Source of the DNA: Nemertoderma westbladi
Taxonomy: Eukaryota > Xenacoelomorpha > Nemertodermatida > Nemertodermatidae
Direction of reading: 5' to 3'
NCBI GenBank assembly: GCA_032718475.1
Contig: JAUCBJ010008387.1
Span: 1-38,041 of the forward strand
Length of the DNA stretch: 38,041 nucleotides
Under the pieces are notes generated by a model. It was given only the letters and a program-made list of their open reading frames with translations, searched no databases and was not told where the DNA came from. Shown piece after piece: positions 9,022-18,763 of this stretch (positions within the stretch are counted from its first letter, which is position 1; each line of letters begins with the position of its first letter). The translations under genes and the position numbers were made by a program.

Positions 9022-11059
9022 TCACCGCACCCTATTGGATAATGCCCTGTCTACCAAGTCCACCCCTCCCATATGTTTATTGTACAGCTTGACAGCCAAC
9101 GGCTGACTTATGGCGACGCGGGATTTGGCAGTCTTGCTCCAGCGGTTTACATGCTGGATAGGTTCTACACCAACAGCGTTACTCCCCATCGTTACGACCG
9201 AGTTGTCATTCCACCGAATAAACTCAATACCATCACCTGTACGATAGTCGAAAGTACCACGTTCTCTCTTCTTCATAACATCGACAGCTAGGAGGAGACA
9301 GCCCCCAATCCTTTTACTCGAACTGTGCCTGTAGCACTAAAACCAATTGTTGACAACTTTTGAAGTAGGTCAACAGACGTAAAAAAGTTGTCAAAGAAAA
9401 CATGTAAAAGTAAAGTAAAGTAAATTTTCTTCGGCCGCTAGGCCAGGGATTACGCACAAAGTCTGACGACTTATTTCCAGTGCGGTCCCCCCAGAACTTT
9501 ACTCCCCAGAGGAAACTCCAGTACTCATTTAGCTACCACTTAAGGATGCAAGGCAAAGATGCGCCCTGGCTGGTCCCTTTAAAGCATTCGTGCCGAAAGG
9601 AAAACTGCCCTGGCCCATGTGAGGATCGAACCCACGACCTACAGGAGATGTGAATTCAATGCAACCACTACACCAAGGTGGAACCTTGGTGTATAACCAT
9701 GGTGCCTGCTGGGTTCTCACAAACCTTCAGACCATCTAGCACTACCTGCATCCTTCATATATGTGGACACAGTATGGATATCCACTGGAGTTGGCTTTCA
9801 TCCAGCATTTAAACCCAAACCTTACAGGTTTATTACGAATGAATTGCTTGCATGAATGATGGCCATAATATGGGACCATACATTCATCGACACAAGGTTG
9901 GTATGCACAACCCCATTAGCAGCCAGATCCGTATTCAGCTTCTCATATAATGGCAACACCTTTGCCATACGAGAACTGGATAGATTATCGTTATTGGCAA
10001 CATGGATATTGCCCAATATTTCATGAAATCGTGAGCGTGGCATTGCATTATGAACAATGTCACAATGGATATCCGTCTCAGGCGACCAGTACATTTTAAG
10101 GTCTGGTCTAGAGTTATATCCCGACAGTATCAATATACCGATAAACTTGTACATGTCTGACAGTGATACTGTGAAGGTAGGCTGAAAAAAAATACATAAT
10201 GTATATACAGTATATGCCTATGCCTATATGGTGTAAAATGAATTAAATGGCAATTGGGCCTAGTGTAAATTACAATAATGTCAGACCAATCTTATTCCTT
10301 TGAATCTTAGCATATCGTTCAGTCTCAGACACCAGAAGCTCAACCATGTCACCAAAGGTTTCAGTAAACACTTGTAACTCAGAGAATGAAGCCAGTGATG
10401 GGTTTTTCTGGCCAATCTCAATGGTAGCTGCCTTAAAATTGTCTTCACTTCTAGAAATATGTGAGGCAACAAGATCTGTCTTCTTCCAAATAGTGGGTCT
10501 CTCAATTCTCTTGACAGCATGACGTGGGCCACCAAGCCTAACAACCTGTCTCCATTTAGCTGGATGCTCTGATTTATCTGTAGCTGTTGTACCGGTACAT
10601 TCACCACTGTCATGGCTTGTTCCAGGAGTAACAGAAGCCTCACCTACGAAATAATTACGTAAAATAGAAAAATATTACAAATAAACAAATAATATAGAGG
10701 CCTAGCCCTAGGTATATATGTACTAGTTGATAAAATCACACATAATAGTGGTATACCAAGGTTAATGTTATAGGCCCATAGGGTACCAATACCATACCTT
10801 CCACTGGTTCAAGCTGTAGATCCTCCACGTCTTCATCCTCTGTTGACTTGTATACAATCTCAATTTCTGATGCAATGTCAACAGGTAACTCTGACATTGT
10901 TGGAATCAAATCCTCATCAACATCCTCTGTGTCACTTTGGACACCACGTGGAGGTCCCAAAAGAACAAAATCAAGGGGTTCGTCATCGCTATCAGCCGTG
11001 ACTGCGTCCATTGCTTCCTGAAGTGTTAAGAAGCGACGCCGACTTTGTAACTGAGCCAT
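9022..11059 (-). pseudogene. piggyBac-like transposase, broken, with candidate introns
   Basis: A real ATG at 11059 opens MAQLQSRRRFLTLQEAMDAV and an acidic region, the usual piggyBac N-terminus. A GTATGG donor near 10795 and AG near 10645 suggest an intron; the next block includes DMVELLVSETERYAKIQRNK. After a TTTTTTTTCAG acceptor near 10185 the core follows: DMYKFIGILILSGYNSRPDL and NAMPRSRFHEILGNIHVANN. A frameshift near 9905 leads to DECMVPYYG, which should hold the first catalytic Asp. HVFFDNFFTSVDLLQKLSTI follows, then another frameshift, then the C-terminal ERGTFDYRTGDGIEFIRWND and KLYNKHMGGVDLVDRALSN. The gene breaks off against a satellite array. A SINE lies between the DECM and VFFDN blocks. 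Several frameshifts and the lost C-terminus make it inactive. Confidence 0.8.
9405..9685 (-). mobile_element. tRNA-derived SINE, copy 2
   Basis: Nearly identical to the copy at 1197-1480, with the same A-box-like and B-box motifs in the tRNA head (about 9615-9685, read on the minus strand) and the same AGTAAAGTAAA-type tail on the plus-left side. It sits inside the coding region of the piggyBac-like transposase, so it arrived after that element. No clear target duplication could be seen. Confidence 0.85.
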
Positions 11060-11417
11060 ATATCAATATATCACTCTGGACCTACTAGTCCCTTTTACTG
11101 GTATACTATATGAGTATGAGTAGGATATTATACTGTTTTATAAATATAACAGGTAACTCTGACATTGTTGGAATCAAATCCTCATCAACATCCTCTGTGT
11201 CACTTTGGACACCACGTGGAGGTCCCAAAAGAACAAAATCAAGGGGTTCGTCATCGCTATCAGCCGTGACTGTGTCCATTGCTTCCTGAAGTGTTAAGAA
11301 GCGACGCCGACTTTGTAACTGAGCCATATATCAATATATCACTCTGGACCTACTAGTCCCTTTTACTGGTATACTATATGAGTATGAGTAGGATATTATA
11401 CTGTTTTATAAATAAAT
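10882..11417. repeat. 268-bp tandem duplication of the transposase first exon
   Basis: 10882-11149 and 11150-11417 are almost identical. Visible differences are one substitution (GACTGCGTCC versus GACTGTGTCC) and a small indel at the end. Each unit includes the ATG and the first about 60 codons of the piggyBac-like N-terminal exon, plus upstream sequence. High identity indicates a recent event, later than the decay of the transposase, or an assembly artefact. Confidence 0.9.
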
Positions 11418-11480
11418 ATAATAATATAGGCTAGGTGTTAGGCCTATCTATATGCTTATGTTGTAGCCTACCTAGTAATA

Positions 11481-12398
11481 TTGCACAGAACATTACATCA
11501 GTTGATCTAACTAGGCTGTAGCCTATATACAAAATAAAATACGGTACCAGTATGCACTTACAATACAACTGACCTACCTTCCGTCGTAACCATCGGTTTG
11601 GATTTAACTGCAGGGTAAGTACCAGACACAATATTGCACAGAACATTACATCAGTTGATCTAACTAGGCCGTAGCCTATATACAAAATAAAATACGGTAC
11701 CAGTATGCACTTACAATACAACTGACCTACCTACCGTCGTAACCGTCGGTTTGGATTTAACTGCAGGGTAAGTACCAGACACAATATTGCACAGAACATT
11801 ACATCAGTTGATCTAACTAGGCCGTAGCCTATATACAAAATAAAATACGGTACCAGTATGCACTTACAATACAACTGACCTACCTACCGTCGTAACCGTC
11901 GGTTTGGATTTAACTGCAGGGTAAGTACCAGACACAATATTGCACAGAACATTACATCAGTTGATCTAACTAGGCCGTAGCCTATATACAAAATAAAATA
12001 CGGTACCAGTATGCACTTACAATACAACTGACCTACCTACTGTCGTAACTGTCGGTTTGGATTTAACTGCAGGGTAAGTACCAGACACAATATTGCACAG
12101 AACATTACATCAGTTGATCTAACTAGGCCGTAGCCTATATACAAAATAAAATACGGTACCAGTATGCACTTACAATCCAACTGACCTACCTACCGTCGTA
12201 ACTGTCGGTATGGCTTTAACTGCAGGGTAAGTACCAGATACAATATTGCACAGAACATTACATCAGTTGATCTAACTAGGCCGTAGCCTATATACAAAAT
12301 AAAATACGGTACCAGTATGCACTTACAATACAACTGACCTACCTACCGTCGTAACCATCGGTTTGGATTTAAACTGCAGGGTAAGTACCAGACACAAC
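11481..12398. repeat. Six tandem copies of a 153-bp unit
   Basis: TTGCACAGAACATTACATCA starts units at 11481, 11634, 11787, 11940, 12093 and 12246, exactly 153 bases apart. Copies differ at only a few positions. Each unit contains CTGCAGGGTAAGTACCAG, which looks like a 5' splice donor, and GGTACCAGTATGCACTTACA. 153 is a multiple of 3, so frames stay open across unit borders, but no protein family is recognised. It lies just upstream of the duplicated transposase exon. Confidence 0.95.
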
Positions 12399-12730
12399 AA
12401 TTGTTGTATTTTTAGTTTGGCAATAATTTTAAATATGTAAAATTTTGAAAAACTTACTGGAATGTGCCTATATATATTGATTAGGATGTAAACTAACCCA
12501 AAAGTGCCAAAAAACAATTTAGTTTCATGTCTATAGGACAGGAGATGCCGCTGAATGCATTAAAGTCAGAAAAAACAATGACCCCACAAAATTGCAAAAT
12601 TTGAATCAAATTTTCGGGCACATCCAATGAGGCCAAAGTCTAAATACCAGTTTGACATTGTGAAACAGCATCTTATCTAACATTAGATATTATATAATTA
12701 CAACATTTACAATTTTTAATTGTCCTACAT
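12399..12730. other. No gene recognised
   Basis: AT-rich sequence between the 153-bp array and the coding fragment on the left-pointing strand; nothing further seen. Confidence 0.35.
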
Positions 12731-13450
12731 TCAAGAAGATTGAGGGCTACTTTTGCCCAACAATTGTTTGTTACCTTTGGTACTTGCTGGGTTAAATAGC
12801 CTCTCTTCCTCGTAGGTGATTCGCTGAGTTGTTTCTTTGGTATACTCAAAGCGAACTGGTCTACAATATAAGGTAGACGAAGGATGGTGGTTTCGCCATA
12901 CAACCTTATGATGTGGGCTGTATTCTGTAAAAGCTCGGAGTTCCAAGCGGAACCAAGCATGTAATGAATATGGATGAGTCATCAGCAAAGTTTGCTCTAG
13001 AACTTGGAAGTTGTTTGTAGGAGGACTGTCCAGTGCTCCCATCAAAACCCACCTTGCTTCGCAACACCATTCGGCAAATATCGCCCCTATTAGTGATGAA
13101 TGAGTGAATTACTTCACTACTAGTGTCACAAATACGTTTGGTGGTATGGTCATGGGAATTTATTCCTAATGGGTAACACCTATTTTTGGCTTTCCGGATA
13201 TGATTGTATGCTGGGTAGATGTTGACACCCTTAGAACATGCTTTGTTTCTAATTATCTGGTACATTGATTTACTTAATTTTCCATCAAGCATTAGTGCAA
13301 GACCTCATCATCAGAATATACTATGGATGATTCGGGTTCGGTAGAAACATGCTTGATGATTTCAGATGTACGTTTTCTACCTTCAGCTTTCAAGGAAGCT
13401 GCAGTTGCTGCGACAAGAGTTCTAATTCGTATAATTTGTTCATGTTTTCT
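12731..13450 (-). pseudogene. Transposon protein fragment, possibly Transib/RAG1-like
   Basis: Minus-strand blocks in order are EQIIRIRTLVAATAASLKAE, then a frameshift, then LSKSMYQIIRNKACSKGVNI with YPAYNHIRKAKNRCYP, ITNRGDICRMVLRSKVGFDG with STGQSSYKQ, SIFITCLVPL, a further frameshift, and VVWRNHHPSSTLYCRPVRFE. The 'K-x-GFDGS-x-x-x-x-YKQ' and 'NPxPSSTRFCRP'-type patterns occur in a family of multi-copy, transposon-like proteins in cnidarian, insect and echinoderm genomes. I believe these relate to Transib/RAG1-type transposases, with the Asp of GFDGS as a candidate catalytic residue, but this is from memory of the pattern and uncertain. At least two frameshifts show it is decayed. Confidence 0.45.
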
Positions 13451-13468
13451 TATCAATAAGAGGGGGCA

Positions 13469-13485
13469 GGGGGGGGGGGGGGGGG
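13469..13485. repeat. Poly(G) tract, 17 bases
   Basis: Uninterrupted G run, preceded by an interrupted G-rich stretch. Confidence 0.9.
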
Positions 13486-13509
13486 AGAAATATCGGGGTA
13501 TTGATTAGG

Positions 13510-14775
13510 CCAACTGTCTGAGGCCTGTCAGCCTGAGGCGCTGTGGGGCGTCTTACCGCTGTACCGTACCGGTCAGCCGGTACTGCTGTATGCCGTATGC
13601 TGTAGGCCTATCGAACCGGACTGCGGTACCTCAGTTCATTATAGTGTAGAGTAGACCTACACGTCTTCTTACTTCTTCTTGTTCTTGGTACGGCTAGTGG
13701 TACCAGTACCAGTACTCTGGTACTGGCTACTGATATACTACTGGCAGACCAGTACCTAGCCTACCTGTCTACATGATGCCTGCAGTGTATCATAGATATA
13801 TAGATCTGTATTAAAACCAGAATATAGTACAGCAATAATAGTGAGATATCTGGATATGGCTACCTCTAATAGTGGTACAGTTAGTTCCGAAGTTCCGGGT
13901 TCTCAAACTTCTGCAACTGTTGATGCTTTGGTAATACACGTTGAAAAGATTCAAGCATATGAAATACTGGTACTTCATCCACTTCCACTATCGACGGTTC
14001 GCTATCCATCCTATCTCCACATGTCTAGTTGCTCGTAGCAACAAGGTATAACAAGCTACTGCTTGTGACATAGGCAAGGTATGAGGAGCATGCAACTTCT
14101 CTACGAGTGCCTCTACTCCCAGCATCACAATGGCCACCAAACCAACTGGGAAATCGGACCCCAGATAGACCCGCTGAACACATAATCTGGGACTGGCATC
14201 ATTACCCAGGAAGGGTAAAACCTAAGTTGCTGTAAGCGACAGCACTTAATGAAGGAATATGGCCTCCCAAAGGGGGGGTGCTAAGACGAACTGACTTTGT
14301 AAGCCAGGGGCGATAAAATGCAGATGTGATCTATAAAAACCCAAATACGTATAAAACCTTGTCGCTGCAAAGTCTGCACGTACCATATGTATGCACTGCA
14401 TATCTCGAATACAGAAGCAAAGTCTTAAGTAGCATGCATATATTGTTCGGAAGAAAGCCACGGAAGAAATGCCACCAGTGTGGTATCCAGCTTTGGACTG
14501 GGGCCTCAATAACTGGGGTATACGGCCTACCCGAATGACCTGTAATAATATACTGCTGTACTGCTTGTGTGTGGCAGCAGTTTCAGAGTTGGTATAATAC
14601 TGTACACCGCAGCACCGGTACATTGGTACTAAACGGCCGCTGCGGCCCTTACATAATGGTGGTGGTCCTGGCATATTAATTATAATTCTAATTTGTAATT
14701 CTTAACATATATATTTGTGTTGCTTAATATAATGCAGTAAGGAAGGACGAATGAGATATTAAACCATTCACACCA
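13510..14775. other. No gene recognised; GTAC/ACCGGT-rich in the first part
   Basis: 13550-13760 is dense in ACCGGT, GGTACC and CAGTAC words, similar in style to 20330-20600. Open frames on either strand (for example 14246-14674) show no recognisable family. The right end may contain the end of a gypsy-type LTR, but no partner LTR is visible. Confidence 0.35.
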
Positions 14776-14793
14776 TGGCGCAGTCGTGTTCGG
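14776..14793 (+). other. Possible primer binding site of a gypsy-like element
   Basis: TGGCGCAGTCGTGTTCGG, about 85 bases upstream of the gag ATG, begins with the TGG expected where a tRNA 3' CCA end pairs, and follows a CA dinucleotide. Without a paired LTR this is only suggestive. Confidence 0.3.
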
Positions 14794-14877
14794 CCCGCGG
14801 CATCCGCGAGTCGGAACCTAACACCTACTGGTAAAGGCACTGTACTCTGATCGTATATAGGCCTATCGCCACTGAGA

Positions 14878-15955
14878 ATGGCCGCTAAACCAAATTCGGA
14901 TGATACGTTTGAACTTACTGGCGAGGAAGTGGATGACATGGATAGGGCGTCCCTACGACTGCATTGCGACAATGCAGGCCTACTAACGAATCCTAAGGAT
15001 TCCACCGCCTCTCTAAGGCGGAAACTCCATCGCTATATTGCGGGCGACGAGACACCCGCCATGCCGACCCAGGCAGCGCCGATGATGGACATCGCCCAAC
15101 TGCTTGATAGAATCGAGCAGCAGCGTCGGGCGGATGACGTAAACCGTGCGACATACGAGGAGGAGCGCGCGAGGCGGGAAGAGCAACGCCGACGTGCAGA
15201 TCGAGAGGAACTTCTGCACCTCCTCTTGCAACGCCGCGAAACGCCGGATACACAGATACCCGACAGGCGCCCCCACCACGACGCACCAATCATCAAACTT
15301 CAAGTTCGCACGCCCGAGAAACTAGAACGGAATACGAAACTCTCAGGATTCCAACATTGGCGGGCGGCATGGGCTAACTACCAGACCATAACTCGCCTGT
15401 CAGACAAACCACGCGAGGAGCAGGTGGCGACTTTTTTCGCCTACTGCAGCACCGAATTGCTGACTGACCTGCACCATTTAATGGGGATTCCCGCGGACAC
15501 CGACCTACAAGTCGAGGAAATCTTGGTGCGTATCCACGATCACATACGCGCCCAGCATAACATTATGGTGGACCGGTACCAATTATTAAAAAACCGACAG
15601 GCGGAGCGACAGACATTCAACAAATACTGGGTGCGACTCCAAGAAGCCTTCGACGACGCCTAAGTCACCGATATGACGCTGGACGACTGGAAGTTGACCC
15701 TCCTGGTATGCGGACTCACCGATGAAAAAACAAGGGAGGAAGTCTTCGCCAAAAAACCTAGACTTGACCTGGCAGACACAGTGGAATTCTGTCAGGCTCG
15801 GGAAGTCGCCGTCAAGGAAACACAGCGACTACAGCGCAGCGTACACGCAATTAGTCAAAACGACCAACCGCAGCAACGCAGCCGCCCCCAATACCGATCA
15901 AAGAGTAAATCTCGATACCAACGGAATAAATCGGGGCACAGCACCGGACGTGGAC
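14878..15955 (+). pseudogene. Ty3/gypsy-like gag, one in-frame stop and 3' truncation
   Basis: The ATG frame encodes an acidic N-terminus, a long charged coiled-coil-like region (RIEQQRRADDVNRATYEEER, then Arg/Glu-rich, residues about 75-125), and a capsid-like part (LSGFQHWRAAWANYQTITRL and ITRLSDKPREEQVATFFAYC). After TAA at 15661-15663 the same frame resumes with TLDDWKLTLLVCGLTDEKTR, ELADTVEF-like CQAREVA and a basic Gln/Arg/Ser-rich tail. That 'CGL-x-D-x-x-x-R-E-x-x' block and CQAxE motif are typical of gypsy-type gag proteins. No zinc knuckle or pol follows, because a LINE 3' end is joined at about 15955. Its coding sequence is more GC-rich than its flanks. Confidence 0.7.
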
Positions 15956-16140
15956 TACTTCTCTGGCAACCAACTCATGGAAAGCGTAGTCGTGGACGAC
16001 CTGCCATAACATATATAGATCAACTTGAAAGGGATACTGAACTTGGGAGAAACGAAATTGCGACAACTATGGAGAATCGGGAAGCCTGGAAGGATCTCAT
16101 TTCCACTGTCCGAGTTCGCTTGACCTAGTAGTAGTAGTAG
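15956..16140 (+). pseudogene. LINE 3' end, 5'-truncated, with (TAG)n tail
   Basis: The last 58 codons of the open frame read WQPTHGKRSRGRPAITYIDQ, then LERDTEL and ENREAWKDLISTVRV before TAG. The GKRSRGRP-x-x-x-x-x-D-x-L-x-x-D pattern and the R-x-x-W-x-x-L ending are the usual C-terminus of many non-LTR retrotransposon ORF2 proteins. The stop is followed by TAGTAGTAGTAGTAGTAA, a microsatellite tail as found at LINE 3' ends. It is read through in frame from the gypsy-like gag, forming a chimeric open frame. The clade cannot be fixed from this short piece and no target duplication is evident. Confidence 0.7.
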
Positions 16141-16144
16141 TAAC

Positions 16145-16627
16145 GTAGCTTTGAACATAATGTTGTGTTAGAAAACAATTACGTAGCTTTGAACATAATG
16201 TTCTGTTAGAACACAATTACGTTGATTTGAATATAATGTTCTGTTAGAACACAATTGTGTGGCTTTGATCATAATGTTCTGTTAGAACACAATTACGTAG
16301 CTTTGAACATAATGATGTGTTAGAAAACAATTACAGAGCTTTGAAAATAATGTTCTGTTAGAAAACAATTACGTAGCTTTGAACATAATGTTCTGTTAGA
16401 ACACACTTCAGTAGCTTTGAACATAATGTTCTGTTACAAAACAATTACGTGGCTTTGAACATAATATTCTGTTAGAACAGAATTATGTGGCTTTGAACAT
16501 AATGTTCTGTTAGAACACAATTATGTGGCTTTGAACATAATGTTCTGTTAGAACAAAACTACGTGGCTTTGAACGTAATGTTCTGTTAGAACACAATTAC
16601 GTGGCTTTAAACATAATGTTCTGTTAT
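16145..16627. repeat. 38-bp minisatellite, about 13 copies
   Basis: The unit consensus starts CGTAGCTTTGAACATAATG and continues TTCTGTTAGAACACAATTA. Units differ at several positions (GTAGC versus GTGGC; AACACA versus AAAACA). Each full unit has two overlapping dyads: GAACA-TAA-TGTTC and TGTTCT-GTT-AGAACA. The array starts directly after the (TAG)n tail of the LINE piece. Confidence 0.95.
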
Positions 16628-16656
16628 TTCAGATTTCAGATTTTATTTCAGATAAA

Positions 16657-16760
16657 ATGGATAAAGCCAAAGCCATAACTGTGAATGCCCAGTACACATC
16701 AGAACCTCTACCTCACGATGAGGTAGACCGGTGCCTGTTGATAGCCATAATTATAACTCG
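16657..16760 (+). CDS. Candidate first coding exon, unrecognised
   Basis: A TTTTATTTCAG acceptor at 16650 is followed by an ATG frame, MDKAKAITVNAQYTSEPLPH then DEVDRCLLIAIIIT, that reaches a GTATGT donor at 16761. Both splice edges fit consensus and the frame is open throughout. The exon would end two bases into a codon, which does not directly fit the DUF4806 exon downstream, so any connection needs an intermediate exon. No family recognised. Confidence 0.3.
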
Positions 16761-17639
16761 GTATGTACTGATAGCAACTACTGTATCTTCATATTTTTTA
16801 GTTTTTCATTTCATATAGAGCAGATTTTTGTGAGGATTCCAAATCTGAGAACTGATTAGCAATATATAAATATATCTATATTCAATATTATTATTATTAT
16901 ACAGCGCATTACATTACCTTACCCGCTGATGGACAACTTTTAAAATCGAGCATTACTATTTATTACTACAGTATTACTATTTATTATTCGAAATTACACT
17001 AACTGTAAGGGCCCATTTATACTCAGCCGTACGACAACGTCGTACGGCATCCGTGAGGTCAACGTACGGCCTCATCCATGGCCGTAAGGCGTCATGCATT
17101 CAATGATTCCAATACATTTAAATTTGTATCAAATATGTTGAAGAACAAGTTTTGTTAGGCCTGTAGAATAGTTATAAAAATCCTAGCTAGTATAGTAAAA
17201 CAGCAATTTAGTAAATTGCGGGGGGGGGGGTGCGGAAATGTTACTACTTTATTTCACTCCTTATGTACCGTATCAGTATGTAATATATTTCATTTTCATA
17301 CTGTAGCTTTAAGTAATACTATGATAAATCTTGTAGTAGTGCTTTTTATCAAATTTTTAAATGTTAAAAAATTCAAAATGTGAAGCAGATTTTATTAACT
17401 CGAAGTGCTTAGTTTTTGCTGTACATTAGTGTTTAAACGGGATTCCGGCAAAAAATGTAATCCCGGTTCCGATCCCGACTTTTTTGGAAAGGGATCCCGA
17501 AGTATAAATAGTGAAGTAAAATTGTTGAATACCAGAAAAACTGGGAAATTTTTTTGTCAAAATCGCTCGCCTCCCTGCGTATGCGTAAGTTATGTTTCTC
17601 AATCATTTATTAATTTAATATTATTGCAGATAACTGACA
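16761..17639. other. No gene recognised; contains a perfect 10-bp dyad
   Basis: 17026-17048 is GCCGTACGAC-AAC-GTCGTACGGC, a perfect inverted repeat, just after AAGGGCCCATTTATACT, which resembles the ends of some Harbinger-type elements; no opposite end was found. A G11 run lies at 17220-17230. A GTAAGT at 17585 and TTATTGCAG at 17629 could bound a 45-base intron. Confidence 0.35.
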
Positions 17640-18137
17640 ATGTTACAACTGCTAATTACTCAAATCGCTCCGCCAAAACGATCATCCTCGACATCATTGA
17701 TTCTCGCAAAATTAAATGAGATAATACTGAAGCAAAAGGAGCACGACGTCATCTTAAAGAGGCTCCTAAAGGTGAAGGAAAATGTGTCCTCTCCAATCCC
17801 CGATGGCGATGATATTGATTTAAAGTTGCCACTAAAGTCTATCGACGACTTTCCTCAGATTGAGGAAATCTTGAAGGAGGGCAGCAGTAGGGACGTCCTA
17901 AAGCGTCGAGTTCGTGGGGTTGGTGGCTCCTCCATGGGAGACAATACACGCGCCGCTATGCGGATGTTAATGACGGATGAGGTGGCACAGAATGTTAATT
18001 GGCGTGGAAAAGGCGGGAAGGTTCCTTTCGGGGAAAAGTTACTATGTAATATAATGACCGAAGGTCTAAGTAATTCCTCGCTATTTAGCTATTTAAGGAC
18101 GAAGTTGGAGCAAACCAAACAATTCATAAAATTATGA
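17640..18137 (+). CDS. DUF4806 domain protein, last exon
   Basis: The 165-residue frame has a short coiled-coil-like segment (ILAKLNEIILKQKEHDVILK, about residues 21-45), a linker, and then a DUF4806 domain (about residues 60-150). Recognisable blocks are LPLKSIDDFPQIEEILKEG, the GVGGSSMGDN turn and MTDEVAQNVNWRGKGGKVPF, matching the family pattern 'lPlks-x-e-x-e-x-x-E', 'GG', and 'A-x-x-x-n-W-x-G-x-x-x-K-x-x-F'. DUF4806 proteins are common in invertebrates, often in multi-copy families; their role is unknown to me. The ATG lies 11 bases after a TTATTGCAG acceptor, and the frame just upstream of it is closed by TAA. The exon is therefore either the start of the protein or is entered by another route. 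AATAAA occurs at 18183, about 45 bases after the stop. Confidence 0.7.
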   Translation: MLQLLITQIAPPKRSSSTSLILAKLNEIILKQKEHDVILKRLLKVKENVSSPIPDGDDIDLKLPLKSIDDFPQIEEILKEGSSRDVLKRRVRGVGGSSMGDNTRAAMRMLMTDEVAQNVNWRGKGGKVPFGEKLLCNIMTEGLSNSSLFSYLRTKLEQTKQFIKL

Positions 18138-18182
18138 AAGTGTGGTTGAAACACGCCAAAGAACGATGTACAAAATCTCACC

Positions 18183-18188
18183 AATAAA
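18183..18188 (+). other. AATAAA polyadenylation signal
   Basis: AATAAA lies downstream of the stop codon of the DUF4806 exon at a normal distance. Confidence 0.5.
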
Positions 18189-18685
18189 AACTAACAATAA
18201 TAACTCTAGTACTACAGTATGTATTACCAATATTGAATCAAAATTACGTATATATTGTATGTGAAGTATTAGGGCATTATTGAATAGGTCGGTAAAGTTG
18301 GAAGGTACATTGAAATTAGGATTCCTTGAAAGGAAATCTTTAAGTTTGCGTTGCGAAAAATGCGAAAACTTTTTTTAAACAATATTTTCTTAAGATGCAA
18401 AAAAACGTTTTAGAAACAATTTTTTAATTATCGTTTGTGACTGTGAGATAGCGCGACGGGGGTCTACGATTTCATGATGATTTGTGAAAAAGGGGGAGGG
18501 GGGGGATCTAAATTGTAAAAAAAAGGGTGTGACGTAATTTAATAATCTGAAAAAATAGATGGAAAAATCAAACATTGTTTTTCAAAAATGATGATGATGG
18601 AGACTTTAATTACCAATCGCTTGGTCTTAAAATTAAGCACTAAAGAATAAATAAAATTTTATGTTAATGACTATTTATATCACGT

Positions 18686-18763
18686 TGATAAAAGTAGCAC
18701 TTTATAGGAAAACAGTAAAGTAAACGAGTAGACCTACTGTTTTCCTATAAAGTAATTTTATCA
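18686..18763. repeat. Hairpin with 19-bp perfect stem (MITE-like)
   Basis: ACTTTATAGGAAAACAGTA (about 18699-18717) is the exact reverse complement of 18735-18753. Pairing extends outward as TGATAAAA/TTTTATCA with a small asymmetry. The loop is 17 bases. It could be a short fold-back element or a structured transcript. Confidence 0.85.

Noticed and set aside
11431-11721. Open frame within the 153-bp repeats
   Set aside because: It exists because the repeat length is a multiple of three; no protein family is recognisable.
11481-12398. CRISPR array
   Set aside because: Units are contiguous tandem repeats without unique spacers in a eukaryotic context.
14246-14674. 142-residue minus-strand open frame
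   Set aside because: No recognisable motif, low-complexity start and no splice or poly(A) context; treated as chance.
14993-15303. Minus-strand open frames opposite the gypsy-like gag
   Set aside because: Shadow frames of the Arg/Glu-rich gag coding sequence.
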